A DNA stretch of 64,000 nucleotides from an uncultured Bacteroidota bacterium (lineage in GTDB: Bacteria; Bacteroidota; Bacteroidia; Bacteroidales; WCHB1-69). The DNA lies in the NCBI GenBank assembly GCA_902802755.1, contig CADCNH010000002.1:101215-165214 (forward strand), in the 5' to 3' direction. The position numbers and the translations under genes are program-made. Under the pieces are notes generated by a model. It had not been told where the DNA came from, did not search any database, and saw only the letters and a program-made list of their open reading frames with translations. Position 1 is the stretch's first letter. Each line of letters begins with the position of its first letter. Below are positions 46,806 to 55,732 of this stretch, piece by piece.

Positions 46806-48343
46806 TTCCCCCAATTATCCCTATCCAGACTTCTGAAATTGATGGCTTCGGAGAGGTGCTCGTTGCTGATGTCAGCGGCACCGTCCAGGTCGGCGATGGT
46901 ACGGGCCACTTTTAAGATGCGGTCGTATGCTCGAGCGGAGAGGCCTAATTTGTCCATGGTGTTTTTCAGCAGTTCAAGTCCTTCGCTGTCCACTACGCAG
47001 TACTGTCGTAATAGTTTGGTGTTGATTTGTGCGTTGCAGTGGATGTCAGGATAGATTTTGTAGCGTTCTTCTTGGATTTTGCGGGCCTGTACCACACGCT
47101 CGCGCACCATCGCGCTTGTCTCGCCTAAGGGGGCTCTGGTAAGCTCATCGGTGGATAATGGTAACACTTCAACATGCAGGTCAATTCGGTCCATCAAAGG
47201 TCCTGATATCTTACTAAGGTACTTTTGCACCACGCCTTGTCCGCAGGTGCAGGGTATTTTGGGGTGGTTGTAGTTGCCGCAAGGGCAGGGGTTCATGGCG
47301 GCGACAAACATGAAGGAGGCGGGGAAGGTGACACTGTACTTGGAACGTGATATGGTGACACTGCGTTCCTCCAGGGGTTGACGAAGTACTTCAAGGGTTT
47401 GCCGTTTGAACTCGGTCAACTCGTCTGCAAAGAGCACACCATTGTGAGCCAAGGATATTTCTCCGGGCTGTGGATTAGAACCCCCTCCGACCAACGCCAC
47501 ATCACTTATGGTGTGGTGTGGCGCGCGGAAGGGCCTTACTGAAATTAGTGACGAATAACGATTCATCTTTCCGGCAACGGAGTGAATCTTCGTCGTTTCG
47601 AGAGCCTCAGATAAGGTTAAGGGTGGTAAGATGGAGGGCAAGCGTTTGGCGAGCATGGACTTGCCTGAACCAGGTGGACCAATCAGAATAAGATTATGCC
47701 CGCCGGCGGCGGCAATCTCCATGGCACGCTTGATGTTCTGCTGTCCCTTTACATCGATAAAGTCAAATTCGTAGTTGCATAGACTGCGCTGGAATTCTTC
47801 GCGGGTATTGACGATGGTGGGTGGAATAGGGACTCCTTTGTCGAAAAAGTCGATGACTTGTCGGATGTTGTCCACACCAAGTACCTCTATATCGCTCACA
47901 ATTGCCGCCTCGCGGGCGTTCTGTGCCGGCAGTATAATTCCCTTCATTTTTCTTTTTCGTGCCTCTATGGCGACGGGAAGGGCTCCTCTGATGGGTTGGA
48001 GGTGACCGTCCAGAGATAATTCGCCCATAATGTAGTAATCTCCCACTTTGTCATAGCCTTTGATTTGCTCGGAAGCAATTAGGATGCCAATGGCTAAATT
48101 GAGGTCGTAGGCGCTGCCTTCTTTGCGGATGTCGGCAGGTGCCATGTTGATAACAATCTTTTTGCCAGGTATTTTGTAACCATTATTTTTCAATGCGGTA
48201 TCTATCCTTTGTTGACTTTCTTTGATGGCACTGTCGGGAAGCCCCACTAAAAAGAAACTGATACCATTCTCGATGTTTACTTCAATGGTGATGGGAATGG
48301 CTGCAACCCCCATCAATGCACAGCTGTGTGTTTTTATAAGCAT
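46802..48343 (-). CDS. YifB/ComM family Mg-chelatase-like AAA ATPase
   Basis: A 513-residue cytoplasmic ATPase. ComM, its studied relative, is a DNA branch-migration helicase used in transformation. N-terminal LonC-like domain (FFLVGLPDSAIKESQQRI, INMAPADIRKEGSAYDL). AAA domain with Walker A GPPGSGKS at 222-229, then FRAPHHTISDVALVGGG, GEISLAHNGVLFADEL (Walker B region) and NPCPCGNYNHP, a conserved Cys-rich loop, plus an ENRIDLHVEV-like sensor (MDRIDLHVEV). C-terminal domain ends in SLDRDNWGK. A TTTG-N22-TATCTTTG promoter lies upstream. Confidence 0.94.
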   Translation of the reverse strand: MLIKTHSCALMGVAAIPITIEVNIENGISFFLVGLPDSAIKESQQRIDTALKNNGYKIPGKKIVINMAPADIRKEGSAYDLNLAIGILIASEQIKGYDKVGDYYIMGELSLDGHLQPIRGALPVAIEARKRKMKGIILPAQNAREAAIVSDIEVLGVDNIRQVIDFFDKGVPIPPTIVNTREEFQRSLCNYEFDFIDVKGQQNIKRAMEIAAAGGHNLILIGPPGSGKSMLAKRLPSILPPLTLSEALETTKIHSVAGKMNRYSSLISVRPFRAPHHTISDVALVGGGSNPQPGEISLAHNGVLFADELTEFKRQTLEVLRQPLEERSVTISRSKYSVTFPASFMFVAAMNPCPCGNYNHPKIPCTCGQGVVQKYLSKISGPLMDRIDLHVEVLPLSTDELTRAPLGETSAMVRERVVQARKIQEERYKIYPDIHCNAQINTKLLRQYCVVDSEGLELLKNTMDKLGLSARAYDRILKVARTIADLDGAADISNEHLSEAINFRSLDRDNWGK

Positions 48344-48420
48344 CTTAATATCAATATTTTATCGAATCATAATTTTGTTTTGTTTTTGTCAATTAGGTCT
48401 TTGACACAAGTTTGACGCTG

Positions 48421-48454
48421 CAAAGATAAACAAAATAATAATATAATAATCAAA
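48421..48454 (-). promoter_or_regulatory. Promoter of the yifB gene
   Basis: On the minus strand TTTG (48451-48454) is followed after 22 bases by TATCTTTG (48421-48428), about 77 bases before the ATG. Confidence 0.6.
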
Positions 48455-48468
48455 AATAGTAAAAATAT

Positions 48469-48834
48469 TTACCATTTTGGTAGAAAGGCATTTGGGATGT
48501 GATGAAGCTGAAAATTCTCACCATTCTGCACGATAGAGACAATGTCAAATCGTACTTCTTTGGAAATGTTTTTGCGTGTAAGGTAGAGGTTTGCCGCTCG
48601 GATGAGGTTCTTTTGTTTTTGAGGGGTGACGAAGGTCTCTGGTTCTCCGAGGGTTGTATAACTGCGTGTTTTTACCTCACAAAATACAAGATAGTCTTCA
48701 TTGAGAGCGATCAGATCCACTTCCAGATGGTAGCATTTCCAGTTCCGTTCCAGGATGACGTAGTTGTTTTTCCGATAATATTCCATTGCCAAAACCTCGC
48801 CTTTTTGTCCCAATTCTTGATTTGCTGTTTTCAT
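48469..48834 (-). CDS. YraN / UPF0102 family protein
   Basis: A 121-residue protein of the YraN family, which has a predicted restriction-endonuclease-like fold; cellular role unknown. Hallmarks: GQKGEVLAMEYYRKNNYVILERNWK (given here as the span 10-34), EVDLIALNEDYLVFCEVKTR (about 43-62) with the Asp and Glu-x-Lys of the fold, and VRFDIVSI near residue 98. Start 48834 (MKTANQ) is the normal family start; the frame to 48903 crosses its promoter and the ribosomal terminator. It shares no transcript with the ribosomal genes. Confidence 0.9.
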   Translation of the reverse strand: MKTANQELGQKGEVLAMEYYRKNNYVILERNWKCYHLEVDLIALNEDYLVFCEVKTRSYTTLGEPETFVTPQKQKNLIRAANLYLTRKNISKEVRFDIVSIVQNGENFQLHHIPNAFLPKW

Positions 48835-48860
48835 ACTTTTTGCATAATTAAAATAATTTG

Positions 48861-48868
48861 CAAATATA
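48861..48868 (-). promoter_or_regulatory. Putative -7 box for yraN
   Basis: The minus strand reads TATATTTG 26 bases before ATG 48834. Confidence 0.45.
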
Positions 48869-48897
48869 ATATAATAATTTATATAGTTATAAAAAAA

Positions 48898-48933
48898 CAA
48901 CAAAAAAAGCCCCTCCGATAGGGGAGAGGCTTT
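48898..48933 (-). terminator. Intrinsic terminator after rpsS
   Basis: On the minus strand AAAGCCTCTCCCC pairs with GGAGGGGCTTT around ATC (one mismatch) and is followed by TTTTTGTTGTTTTTTT. It ends the ribosomal cluster directly behind rpsS, where rplV is normally expected. Confidence 0.82.
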
Positions 48934-48968
48934 GTAATTTATAAGAAATAAGGCTTAAGGTGAAGAGA

Positions 48969-49247
48969 TTATTTCTTACCTTTGTCCTTTTGACCAGCGT
49001 GACCACGGAAGATACGTGTCGGAGCGAATTCGCCTAATTTGTGGCCTACCATGTTTTCAGTAACGTAAACGGGGATGAATTTGTTGCCGTTATGCACTGC
49101 GATGGTAAGTCCGACGAAATCGGGGGAGATCATAGAGGCGCGTGACCAGGTCTTGATAGTGGTTTTCTTGCCTGATTCCTGAGCTTCCAGTACTCTTTGT
49201 TCCAATTTGTAATGGATATATGGACCTTTTTTTAATGAACGACTCAT
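48969..49247 (-). CDS. rpsS: 30S ribosomal protein S19
   Basis: The 92-residue S19 in the 30S head. [19 protein letters not shown] at the start, [25 protein letters not shown] and [13 protein letters not shown] are diagnostic. It is last in the cluster and 17 bases behind rplB. In standard S10 operons rplV follows; here a terminator follows instead. Confidence 0.97.
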   Translation of the reverse strand: MSRSLKKGPYIHYKLEQRVLEAQESGKKTTIKTWSRASMISPDFVGLTIAVHNGNKFIPVYVTENMVGHKLGEFAPTRIFRGHAGQKDKGKK

Positions 49248-49264
49248 AATATTCTACTTTAAGA

Positions 49265-50089
49265 TTATTTTTTTCTTCTTTCGATGATGTACTGATCAGA
49301 GTTTTTCTTCGGATGACGGGTTCTGTAACCTTTAGCTGGCAAGCCCTTGCGTGAGCGCGGGTGTCCACCGGAGGCACGACCTTCACCACCACCCATGGGG
49401 TGATCAACAGGGTTCATAACAACGCCACGGACGCGGGGTCTGCGGCCCAACCAACGGCTTCTACCTGCTTTACCTGAGACTTCGAGGCTGTGGTCGATAT
49501 TGGAAACCATACCGATAGTAGCTTTGCAAGCGCAGAGGATCATACGGGTTTCGCCGGATGGCATTTTGATAACGGCATACTTGCCTTCACGAGACATCAG
49601 CTGTGCGTAAGAACCGGCACTACGTGCGATCTTAGCACCCTGGCCCGGACGCAATTCGATGTTGTGAATTACGGAGCCGAAAGGAATCTCGCCCAGTGGA
49701 AGCGTGTTGCCCAAGTCGGGAGATACACCCGTTCCTGAAACGATCACTTGATCTACTTTCAGGCCGTGAGGAGCAACAATGTAGCGCTTTTCGCCGTCGG
49801 CATAAAAAACCAATGCGATACGGGCCGAACGGTTCGGATCGTATTCAATGGTCTTAACGGTTGCCGGGATACCATCTTTTTCTCTTTTGAAATCAATAAA
49901 ACGATACATCTTCTTATGACCGCCACCGCGGTTTCGCATCGTCATTTTACCACAATTATTTCTACCGCCTGTGCTCGGATGAGCGCATAATAAGCTCTTT
50001 TCCGGCTTGCTTGTGGTAATGTCGTCAAACGCACTGATAACTTTGAAGCGTTGACCTGGCGTTACTGGTTTGTACTTTTTTAATGCCAT
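49265..50089 (-). CDS. rplB: 50S ribosomal protein L2
   Basis: The 274-residue L2 at the peptidyl transferase region. [41 protein letters not shown]-like (YIVAPHGL), and the C-terminal signature [14 protein letters not shown] (about 224-237) with the conserved His are present. It sits 12 bases behind rplW and 17 bases before rpsS. Confidence 0.97.
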   Translation of the reverse strand: MALKKYKPVTPGQRFKVISAFDDITTSKPEKSLLCAHPSTGGRNNCGKMTMRNRGGGHKKMYRFIDFKREKDGIPATVKTIEYDPNRSARIALVFYADGEKRYIVAPHGLKVDQVIVSGTGVSPDLGNTLPLGEIPFGSVIHNIELRPGQGAKIARSAGSYAQLMSREGKYAVIKMPSGETRMILCACKATIGMVSNIDHSLEVSGKAGRSRWLGRRPRVRGVVMNPVDHPMGGGEGRASGGHPRSRKGLPAKGYRTRHPKKNSDQYIIERRKK

Positions 50090-50101
50090 TGTTTATTGCT
50101 A

Positions 50102-50392
50102 TTAAATATTGCTGTATAAATCGATTTTTTCTTCCTTGCTGACGAAAATCATGGCTTTCTTGAAGGTATTTTTCTGACCTTGGATCATGCCGGCCTTGGT
50201 GTAGCGTGAGGTTGACTTACCGCGTTGGATGAGGGTGTTCACCTGCAGCACTTTCACACCGTAAAGGTCCTCGATTTCTTTTTTAATCTGAGGTTTGGTG
50301 GCCTTTCTGTCAACAATGAAACCATAACGGTTGTATTTTTCGCCAACCATTGTCATCTTTTCACTGATGATGGGTTTAATAACTACGTTCAT
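50102..50392 (-). CDS. rplW: 50S ribosomal protein L23
   Basis: The 96-residue L23 near the peptide exit tunnel. MNVVIKPIISEKMT, the YGFIVDRKATKPQIKKEIEDLYGVKV core and a short C-terminal part are typical. It lies 36 bases behind rplD. Confidence 0.96.
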   Translation of the reverse strand: MNVVIKPIISEKMTMVGEKYNRYGFIVDRKATKPQIKKEIEDLYGVKVLQVNTLIQRGKSTSRYTKAGMIQGQKNTFKKAMIFVSKEEKIDLYSNI

Positions 50393-50428
50393 TTTTGTAT
50401 GTATTACTTGTTATTGACTCTGTTAATA

Positions 50429-51058
50429 TTACTCGCCCAACATGTTTTCGATGTCTTTCAAGCTGTTTTCGCAAATGATGAGGTTGTTGGCGTTCAGCAC
50501 ATTGTAAGTGTTCACGTCTTTAGCTCTCATCACGTTGGCGCGTTTCAGGTTGCGAGCTGACAGGTAAACGTTTCTGTTGCTTTCGTTAACCAGCATCAGC
50601 GTTTTGGCATCTTGCAGGTTGAATTTCTTCAGAATATCCAAGTAAGATTTGGTCTTGGGTGCTTCGAAGGAGAAATCTTCCACTACGATGATCTTGTCTT
50701 CTTTAGCCTTGTAAGTCAGGGCTGAGAAACGGGCCAAGCGTTTGATTTTCTTGTTCAGTTTGAAATTGTAATCTCTGGGGTGAGGTCCGAAGACAGTGGC
50801 ACCACCGCGGATGGTCGGAGACTTGATGCTACCTGCACGTGCGCCGCCCGTACCTTTTTGTCTTTTCAGTTTGCGCGTACTGCCGGAAACGGTTGATTTT
50901 TCCAGAGTGTCGTGCGTTCCTTGTCTTTGATTGGCCAGATATTGCTTCACATCCAACCAAATAGCGTGATCGTTAGGCTCTACATTAAAGATGTTGTCGT
51001 TTAATGTGACTGTCTTGCCTGATTCGCTTCCGTCGATTTTATATACTCTTAACTCCAT
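50429..51058 (-). CDS. rplD: 50S ribosomal protein L4
   Basis: The 209-residue L4. Diagnostic: the internal loop [20 protein letters not shown] ([13 protein letters not shown]) and [13 protein letters not shown] (about 96-108). In enterobacteria L4 represses its own operon through the leader; whether that occurs here is unknown. It overlaps rplC by 10 bases. Confidence 0.96.
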   Translation of the reverse strand: MELRVYKIDGSESGKTVTLNDNIFNVEPNDHAIWLDVKQYLANQRQGTHDTLEKSTVSGSTRKLKRQKGTGGARAGSIKSPTIRGGATVFGPHPRDYNFKLNKKIKRLARFSALTYKAKEDKIIVVEDFSFEAPKTKSYLDILKKFNLQDAKTLMLVNESNRNVYLSARNLKRANVMRAKDVNTYNVLNANNLIICENSLKDIENMLGE

Positions 51059-51678
51059 CTCTCAATTTTTATATATGAACCATTAGGTCCTGGTACGGAA
51101 CCTTTTACTAAAACTAAATTCTTTTCTTTCACGATCTTCATGATCTGCAGGTTGATCATCTTCACCTGTTTGTTACCGGTTTGACCAGCCATGCGCATAC
51201 CTTTCAATACTCTTGAAGGGTAGGAGGATGCACCCAGAGAACCGGGAGCTCTCAGACGGTTGTGCTGACCGTGCGTGCTGTCGCCGACACCGCCGAAGCC
51301 GTGACGTTTGACGACACCCTGGAAACCTTTACCTTTTGAAATGCCGATGACATCAACAAACTCACCTTCCTCGAATACGGTGACATCCAAAATCTCACCA
51401 TACTGTTTCTTGTGACCTTCCTCGAAACGTGTGAACTCGCGCAACAGTTTCTTCGGGGTTGTGCCGGCCTTGGCAAAGTGTCCTTTCAACGCTTTGGTCG
51501 TCCGTTTTTCTTTCTTTTCATCGTAACCCAATTGGATTGCATTGTAACCGTCTTTCTCAACGGTCTTGACTTGCGTAACTACGCAAGGACCAGCCTCCAA
51601 TACCGTGCATGGCACTATCTTGCCAGAGGCATCATAGATGCTAGTCATCCCAATTTTTTTTCCTAATAATCCAGACAT
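51049..51678 (-). CDS. rplC: 50S ribosomal protein L3
   Basis: The 209-residue L3, first gene of this cluster. [16 protein letters not shown] at the start, [24 protein letters not shown] (about 111-134) and [20 protein letters not shown] (about 152-171) are diagnostic. rpsJ, which normally precedes rplC, is absent; upstream is a 130-base leader with a promoter core at 51809-51816. Confidence 0.97.
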   Translation of the reverse strand: MSGLLGKKIGMTSIYDASGKIVPCTVLEAGPCVVTQVKTVEKDGYNAIQLGYDEKKEKRTTKALKGHFAKAGTTPKKLLREFTRFEEGHKKQYGEILDVTVFEEGEFVDVIGISKGKGFQGVVKRHGFGGVGDSTHGQHNRLRAPGSLGASSYPSRVLKGMRMAGQTGNKQVKMINLQIMKIVKEKNLVLVKGSVPGPNGSYIKIERWS

Positions 51679-51816
51679 TTTGTTTAATTTTATAATGTTT
51701 TTAGTTCCGGTTCTCGCAAACCGATTTTTCTTTCATTTTCGTAATTCCTTTATAATGAGATGTTTATATGCAAAAATTCCATACTCCTCTACCTCATTTT
51801 AGGGAGTGCAAATATA
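51679..51816 (-). promoter_or_regulatory. rplC promoter core, leader and possible 11-residue upstream ORF
   Basis: The minus strand has TATATTTG at 51809-51816, giving a leader of about 125 bases. Within it, AAAGGA precedes ATG 51736, which opens a short frame ([11 protein letters not shown]) ending at TAA 51701-51703. The part CGGTTTGCGAGAACCG inside it can form a 5-bp hairpin. This could be a control leader of the ribosomal cluster. The rest of the gap to 51924 is AT-rich. Confidence 0.45.
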
Positions 51817-51924
51817 CATATTTTTTTGATTGATAGATAGGTAAATAGATTTTTTTTCAACTTTTTCTATTTGCCTGGATTTGACTGCTTCGGAAAGAGG
51901 TGATTCACGGCTTCTCCTTTGGGA

Positions 51925-53352
51925 TTATTTGCCCTCGTTTTTCAAGATGATCAGCACGGTATATATGAGTATCTTGATGTCCATCTGAATCGACATGTTT
52001 TCCAAGTACAGGAGGTCGAAACGCATACGCTCCACCATCTCATCCACGTTCTCGGCATAGCCGAATTTCACCTGCCCCCAGGAGGTGATACCGGGCTTGA
52101 CACCCAACAGCAATCGATAGTAGGGGGCTTTCTCCACAATTTTGTCAATATAATATTGACGCTCAGGTCTTGGTCCTACCAACGACATGTCGCCTTTCAG
52201 CACATTGAAGAACTGGGGGGTCTCGTCCAAACGCGAACGACGCATGAAACGGCCGAACTTGGTGATGCGGGGGTCTTCCTCACTCGACAGCATGGGGCCG
52301 TTTTTCTCCGCATCCGTATACATCGATCTGAATTTGATGATGTTGAAGGGTTTGCCTTGATAGCCGATTCTCTCTTGCTTGTAGAAAATGGGGCCCTTAG
52401 ATGAACATTTGACTCCGATAGCCAAAAAGAGATATAAGGGCAACAAGAGAATGATGGCAAAAAAGGATATGACGATGTCCATCATGCGTTTGACATAGCG
52501 TTGCCAGGGTGACATGTATTCGGAGTCAATGGAAATCAAAGGCTCATAAAACACCGACGACATTTTGATGGTGCCCATCAGGTAGTCCTGTGTTTGAGGC
52601 AGTATGCTCAAGGTCAGTCCGGGAATCTCTCTGATGGTTGACAGTATCTCTTCAATGTATTTCCGTTGGCCATTATGAATGGCGATAATGATTTCTTCGA
52701 TATGTTCTTTTTGAATGATGTCGCGCATATCGTTAAGACCGCCCATGCAGGGTAATGCAGAGCTGAGCGTGTGGTCATCGTTGTTGGGCAATGAGATGTA
52801 TCCTACAATGTAGTTGCCGGAGCGTATGTTCTGTTTTACTACCGATTGATAGGTGTTCAAAGCGATTTCGTCACTGCCGATAATCAGAGTTTTGAAACCG
52901 ATTTCACCGCTATGGATCATGCGGTTGATGTGGGTGGTCATCAAGACCCTCGGTATGTATGTCAGCATAAACTGGCATCCGAAAAGCACCAGAAAATATT
53001 TAATGTAGTCGGAGGGAGTGTTTACGATATCATCCAAGATGAAAACAAAGAAAAACAGAATGACACCGAAAAGACTGACAAAAAATGTTCGTCCCAATTC
53101 TTTCAGACGTGATTTCCTGTATATATTATGGTAATAGCCGATAAACAAATGCAGGAGCATCCAATAAATGGGCAGTAGGCAGATGCCGAGCCAGAACTTG
53201 TTGTCATGCAGAATGGCAGCGGAGAATTGGTCGAACACGTGGGAGTCCACATTGTATTTTCTATAGATGAAAAAAATCACCCATGTGATAATCGCCGCCA
53301 GAATGTCCATGACAACGTGATAGCCAATGAGTAAATTTTTGTTTCGTTTCAT
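51925..53352 (-). CDS. Polyprenyl glycosylphosphotransferase (exopolysaccharide initiating sugar transferase)
   Basis: Transfers a sugar-1-phosphate from a UDP-sugar to undecaprenyl phosphate, starting a surface polysaccharide; inner membrane. The 475-residue protein has four N-terminal hydrophobic segments, a middle Rossmann-like domain (TLIIGSDEIALN), one more hydrophobic segment, and the C-terminal bacterial sugar transferase domain: KRMMDIVISFFAI, GPIFYKQERIGYQGKPF, KFRSMYTDAEKNGP, FMRRSRLDETPQF, NVLKGDMSLVGPRPER. Start 53352 (MKRNKNLL) was preferred to a GTG five codons upstream, which lies in the repeat tract. It heads a polysaccharide gene group. Confidence 0.93.
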   Translation of the reverse strand: MKRNKNLLIGYHVVMDILAAIITWVIFFIYRKYNVDSHVFDQFSAAILHDNKFWLGICLLPIYWMLLHLFIGYYHNIYRKSRLKELGRTFFVSLFGVILFFFVFILDDIVNTPSDYIKYFLVLFGCQFMLTYIPRVLMTTHINRMIHSGEIGFKTLIIGSDEIALNTYQSVVKQNIRSGNYIVGYISLPNNDDHTLSSALPCMGGLNDMRDIIQKEHIEEIIIAIHNGQRKYIEEILSTIREIPGLTLSILPQTQDYLMGTIKMSSVFYEPLISIDSEYMSPWQRYVKRMMDIVISFFAIILLLPLYLFLAIGVKCSSKGPIFYKQERIGYQGKPFNIIKFRSMYTDAEKNGPMLSSEEDPRITKFGRFMRRSRLDETPQFFNVLKGDMSLVGPRPERQYYIDKIVEKAPYYRLLLGVKPGITSWGQVKFGYAENVDEMVERMRFDLLYLENMSIQMDIKILIYTVLIILKNEGK

Positions 53353-53602
53353 CCGTTTACAATTCACAATTCACAATTCACAATTCACAAGCCATAATCC
53401 ATCATCCATCATCCATAATCCATCATCCATCATCCATCATCCATCATCCCATCATCCTGTAATCCTATAATCCTATAATCATCTAACCACCCTAACCCCT
53501 AACCCCTAATCACTAATCCCTGTCCCCTGAAACCTGTCCCCTGAAACCTCCTAACCCCTAATCCCTAACCCCTAATCACTAATCACTGACCCCTGACCAC
53601 TG
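53353..53602 (-). repeat. Long compound tandem heptamer tract between two minus-strand genes
   Basis: In the sense (minus) direction, from the upstream stop: GTGGTCAGGGGTCAGTGATTAG, GGGGTTAG and GGATTAG units, TTTCAGGGGACAGG units, GGATTATAGGATTATAG, many GATGATG units (about 53398-53455), and four GAATTGT units directly before the glycosyltransferase start. The tract fills the whole gap. Sense units contain TAG, TGA or TAA; G-runs (GGGG) recur and could form G-quadruplexes. Confidence 0.85.
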
Positions 53603-53603
53603 C

Positions 53604-54548
53604 TTACGCTTGCGGTCCGGTAATAACCTTCACATAATCAATGTAGTAATGGGTGTCACGGTCACTCAATCGGGCTCCACTCAGCAGTATTTTGATGTTG
53701 ATAATACCGGGGAAGATGGTTCCGGAGTTATAAATGTTGGTCAGGTTTTCATCCAAATTGATATAGGCGGTCTGCCATTTGTCGGTAGCATACAACCCGC
53801 CGCAAGGATATACGTTGAAATAGCTGGGAGCGTATATTTCTATGTTTAAATCATTATCGCATTTGTATCTGATTTCCAAGTAGGTCTGGTAGTTGACAGG
53901 CAAACTGATTTCGGAGGAAGCCACTTCAAAACTGTTACGCAGGGAGTCGTTGGTGAGAGACAGCAAACCGATTCTGTTGGTGTTGTCTTCCGGATCCATC
54001 ACACAGTTGAAATTGACAATGGACATCAACGTGTTGTGTGGGGAAAAGGAATTCTGCGAGGTGAAAGGCTCTATTAATTTGAAAATAGCATACTTATGGT
54101 ATTCATAAAATTTGTGCATGCTTTCTTTGTTGATATATGTAGTCTTACCCTTTTGCAGCAGCACTCTCTTTTTGTATGTTTTGACATAGCTATAACCTTT
54201 GATGGTGCTGCTTAGTCCGTTTTTCTTGAAGCAGGGTACAATGTCCACATAGCTGCTGTCGTTGTCATTTACGTCCAAAATAGGAACCGTGCAAGGCAGT
54301 TCCCATACACCTAAGGCCTTGCCTCCGTATGATACAAATACATGGGTGAATTTATGCTGCCCCATCACGTACAATTTGTCTTCATCAGTAATCTGCTCAT
54401 CATGTTCCACATTATAGTTGGATACGTCAAAGCAGTCGTCAAAAGCGTCTTTGCTGAATTCCAGCATGGCAGGGGTATAGTCATGCTTGTCTTTGCATGA
54501 ACAAAAACAGCAGCATAATACCGTAAGTAAAAGTAAAAATTTCTTCAT
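53604..54548 (-). CDS. Hypothetical lipoprotein in the polysaccharide cluster
   Basis: No family recognised. A 314-residue protein with a lipoprotein signal (CFCSC, lipidated Cys near residue 18). The C-terminal half (about 180-314: NYQTYLEIRYKCDNDLNIEIY, WQTAYINLDENL, DTHYYIDYVKV) looks like a beta-sandwich of carbohydrate-binding type. That is a fold guess from strand patterns. It lies between the oxidoreductase and the sugar transferase. Confidence 0.7.
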   Translation of the reverse strand: MKKFLLLLTVLCCCFCSCKDKHDYTPAMLEFSKDAFDDCFDVSNYNVEHDEQITDEDKLYVMGQHKFTHVFVSYGGKALGVWELPCTVPILDVNDNDSSYVDIVPCFKKNGLSSTIKGYSYVKTYKKRVLLQKGKTTYINKESMHKFYEYHKYAIFKLIEPFTSQNSFSPHNTLMSIVNFNCVMDPEDNTNRIGLLSLTNDSLRNSFEVASSEISLPVNYQTYLEIRYKCDNDLNIEIYAPSYFNVYPCGGLYATDKWQTAYINLDENLTNIYNSGTIFPGIINIKILLSGARLSDRDTHYYIDYVKVITGPQA

Positions 54549-54575
54549 CCTATATATAACGTTGAATGTGGTGTT

Positions 54576-55556
54576 TTATTTTATGTTGCAGTTCATTTTT
54601 TCGATAATTTGGTATGCGGTTTTCAACGCATGGTATCCATCATGCAGACTGACTTCGGGAATAAGTTGATTATCAATAGAATGAATAAAACTCTCCAGTT
54701 CGCAGCGGATGGCGTTATTGGCTTCAATCTGGGGCATATCGATAATGATTCGTTTTTTGCCTTTTTCCTCACCCAAATCAAGAATCATGGCGAAAGGATC
54801 ATCTACTTCTCCAGTAACATTTTCTATATGAATCATTTCAGTCTTTTTTTCTAAAAGATCCATGCTGATATAGGCGTTATCCTGGAAGAGACGGATTTTC
54901 CGCATGTTCTTCATCGAGATACGGCTGGCAGTGAGGTTGGCAACACAACCGTTTCCAAAGGTAAGGCGTACATTGGCAATATCGAAGGTGTCGGTGACGA
55001 TAGCTACACCGCTGGCTTGGATGTCAATGATAGGGCTGTTGACGATTTTAAGCACAATATCGATATCATGAATCATCAGGTCTAAAATGACGGAAACATC
55101 GTTTCCACGGGGATTGAAGAGAGCCAAACGATGGCCTTCAATAAACATAGGATGTTTGATTTTGGATCTGGCGGCAAGGAAAGCGGGGTTGAAGCGTTCC
55201 ACATGGCCCACTTGCACGGGGATATTGTACTCGCGACCAAGTTGCAGTAGCTCTTCGGCTTGCGCAACAGTGGCGGTGACAGGCTTTTCGATGAAGACTG
55301 GCTTACGGTGTTGCATGGCTAATTTTGCCATCTCGTAATGGTGTGTGGTGGTGCACACAATATCAGCGATGTCGCATTGTGCCAGCAGTTGCTCGGCTTG
55401 TTCAAAAAAAGGTACTCCCAATTGTTCGGCAACTTCTTTAGCGTGGGCGATATTCACATCATATATGCCGCATAATTCGGCTTTATCACTTTCATTAATG
55501 CATTTGCAATGTATTTGTCCGAGGTGCCCGACCCCGAAAACACCAATTTTTTTCAT
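54576..55556 (-). CDS. Gfo/Idh/MocA family oxidoreductase
   Basis: A 326-residue NAD(P)-dependent sugar or cyclitol dehydrogenase. The Rossmann domain begins IGVFGVGHLGQIHCK (residues 3-17); EKPVTATVAQAEELLQLGREY (about 94-114) holds the conserved EKP lysine; VGHVERFNPAF and MIHDIDIVLKIV (about 163-174) belong to the C-terminal domain. The substrate is not predictable; location among polysaccharide genes suggests nucleotide-sugar or sugar modification. A strong promoter lies directly upstream (55575-55606). Confidence 0.9.
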   Translation of the reverse strand: MKKIGVFGVGHLGQIHCKCINESDKAELCGIYDVNIAHAKEVAEQLGVPFFEQAEQLLAQCDIADIVCTTTHHYEMAKLAMQHRKPVFIEKPVTATVAQAEELLQLGREYNIPVQVGHVERFNPAFLAARSKIKHPMFIEGHRLALFNPRGNDVSVILDLMIHDIDIVLKIVNSPIIDIQASGVAIVTDTFDIANVRLTFGNGCVANLTASRISMKNMRKIRLFQDNAYISMDLLEKKTEMIHIENVTGEVDDPFAMILDLGEEKGKKRIIIDMPQIEANNAIRCELESFIHSIDNQLIPEVSLHDGYHALKTAYQIIEKMNCNIK

Positions 55557-55574
55557 TCGTCACATTTTAACTTG

Positions 55575-55606
55575 CAAAAATACGAATTAATTAGCAAAGA
55601 TGCAAA
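55575..55606 (-). promoter_or_regulatory. Promoter of the Gfo/Idh/MocA gene
   Basis: On the minus strand TTTG (55603-55606), 20 bases, then TATTTTTG (55575-55582), ending 19 bases before ATG 55556. Best full match to the Bacteroidota consensus in the window. Confidence 0.7.
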
Positions 55607-55632
55607 TTAATAAAACTGAAAACTGAATCTCT

Positions 55633-55662
55633 ATGCGGGGGTTGCGGTTCCACCGCAATTTT
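55633..55662. repeat. Fragment of the dispersed hairpin element
   Basis: GCGGGGGTTGCGGTTCCACCGCAATTTTT repeats the TTGCGGTTCCACCGCAA hairpin found in copy 2 (46469-46491), preceded by CTATG as there. It is a short copy of the element, or the hairpin alone. Confidence 0.65.
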
Positions 55663-55679
55663 TTTGAATTCTGAAATTT

Positions 55680-55732
55680 GAATTCTATCCCTTAATCCCT
55701 AATCCCTGTCCCCTGTAACCTGCTACCTGCTA
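55680..55732 (-). repeat. Tandem heptamer tract at the flippase stop
   Basis: In the sense (minus) direction the flippase stop TAG is itself part of CAGGTAGCAGGTAGCAGGTTACAGGGGACAGGGATTAGG. The CAGGTAG unit contains the stop triplet, so coding end and repeat merge. Confidence 0.75.

Noticed and set aside
53353..53602. Possible CRISPR or origin of replication from repeated CCATCAT words
   Set aside because: No spacers, no DnaA-box pattern and no dnaA or parA nearby; simple period-7 tandem DNA.
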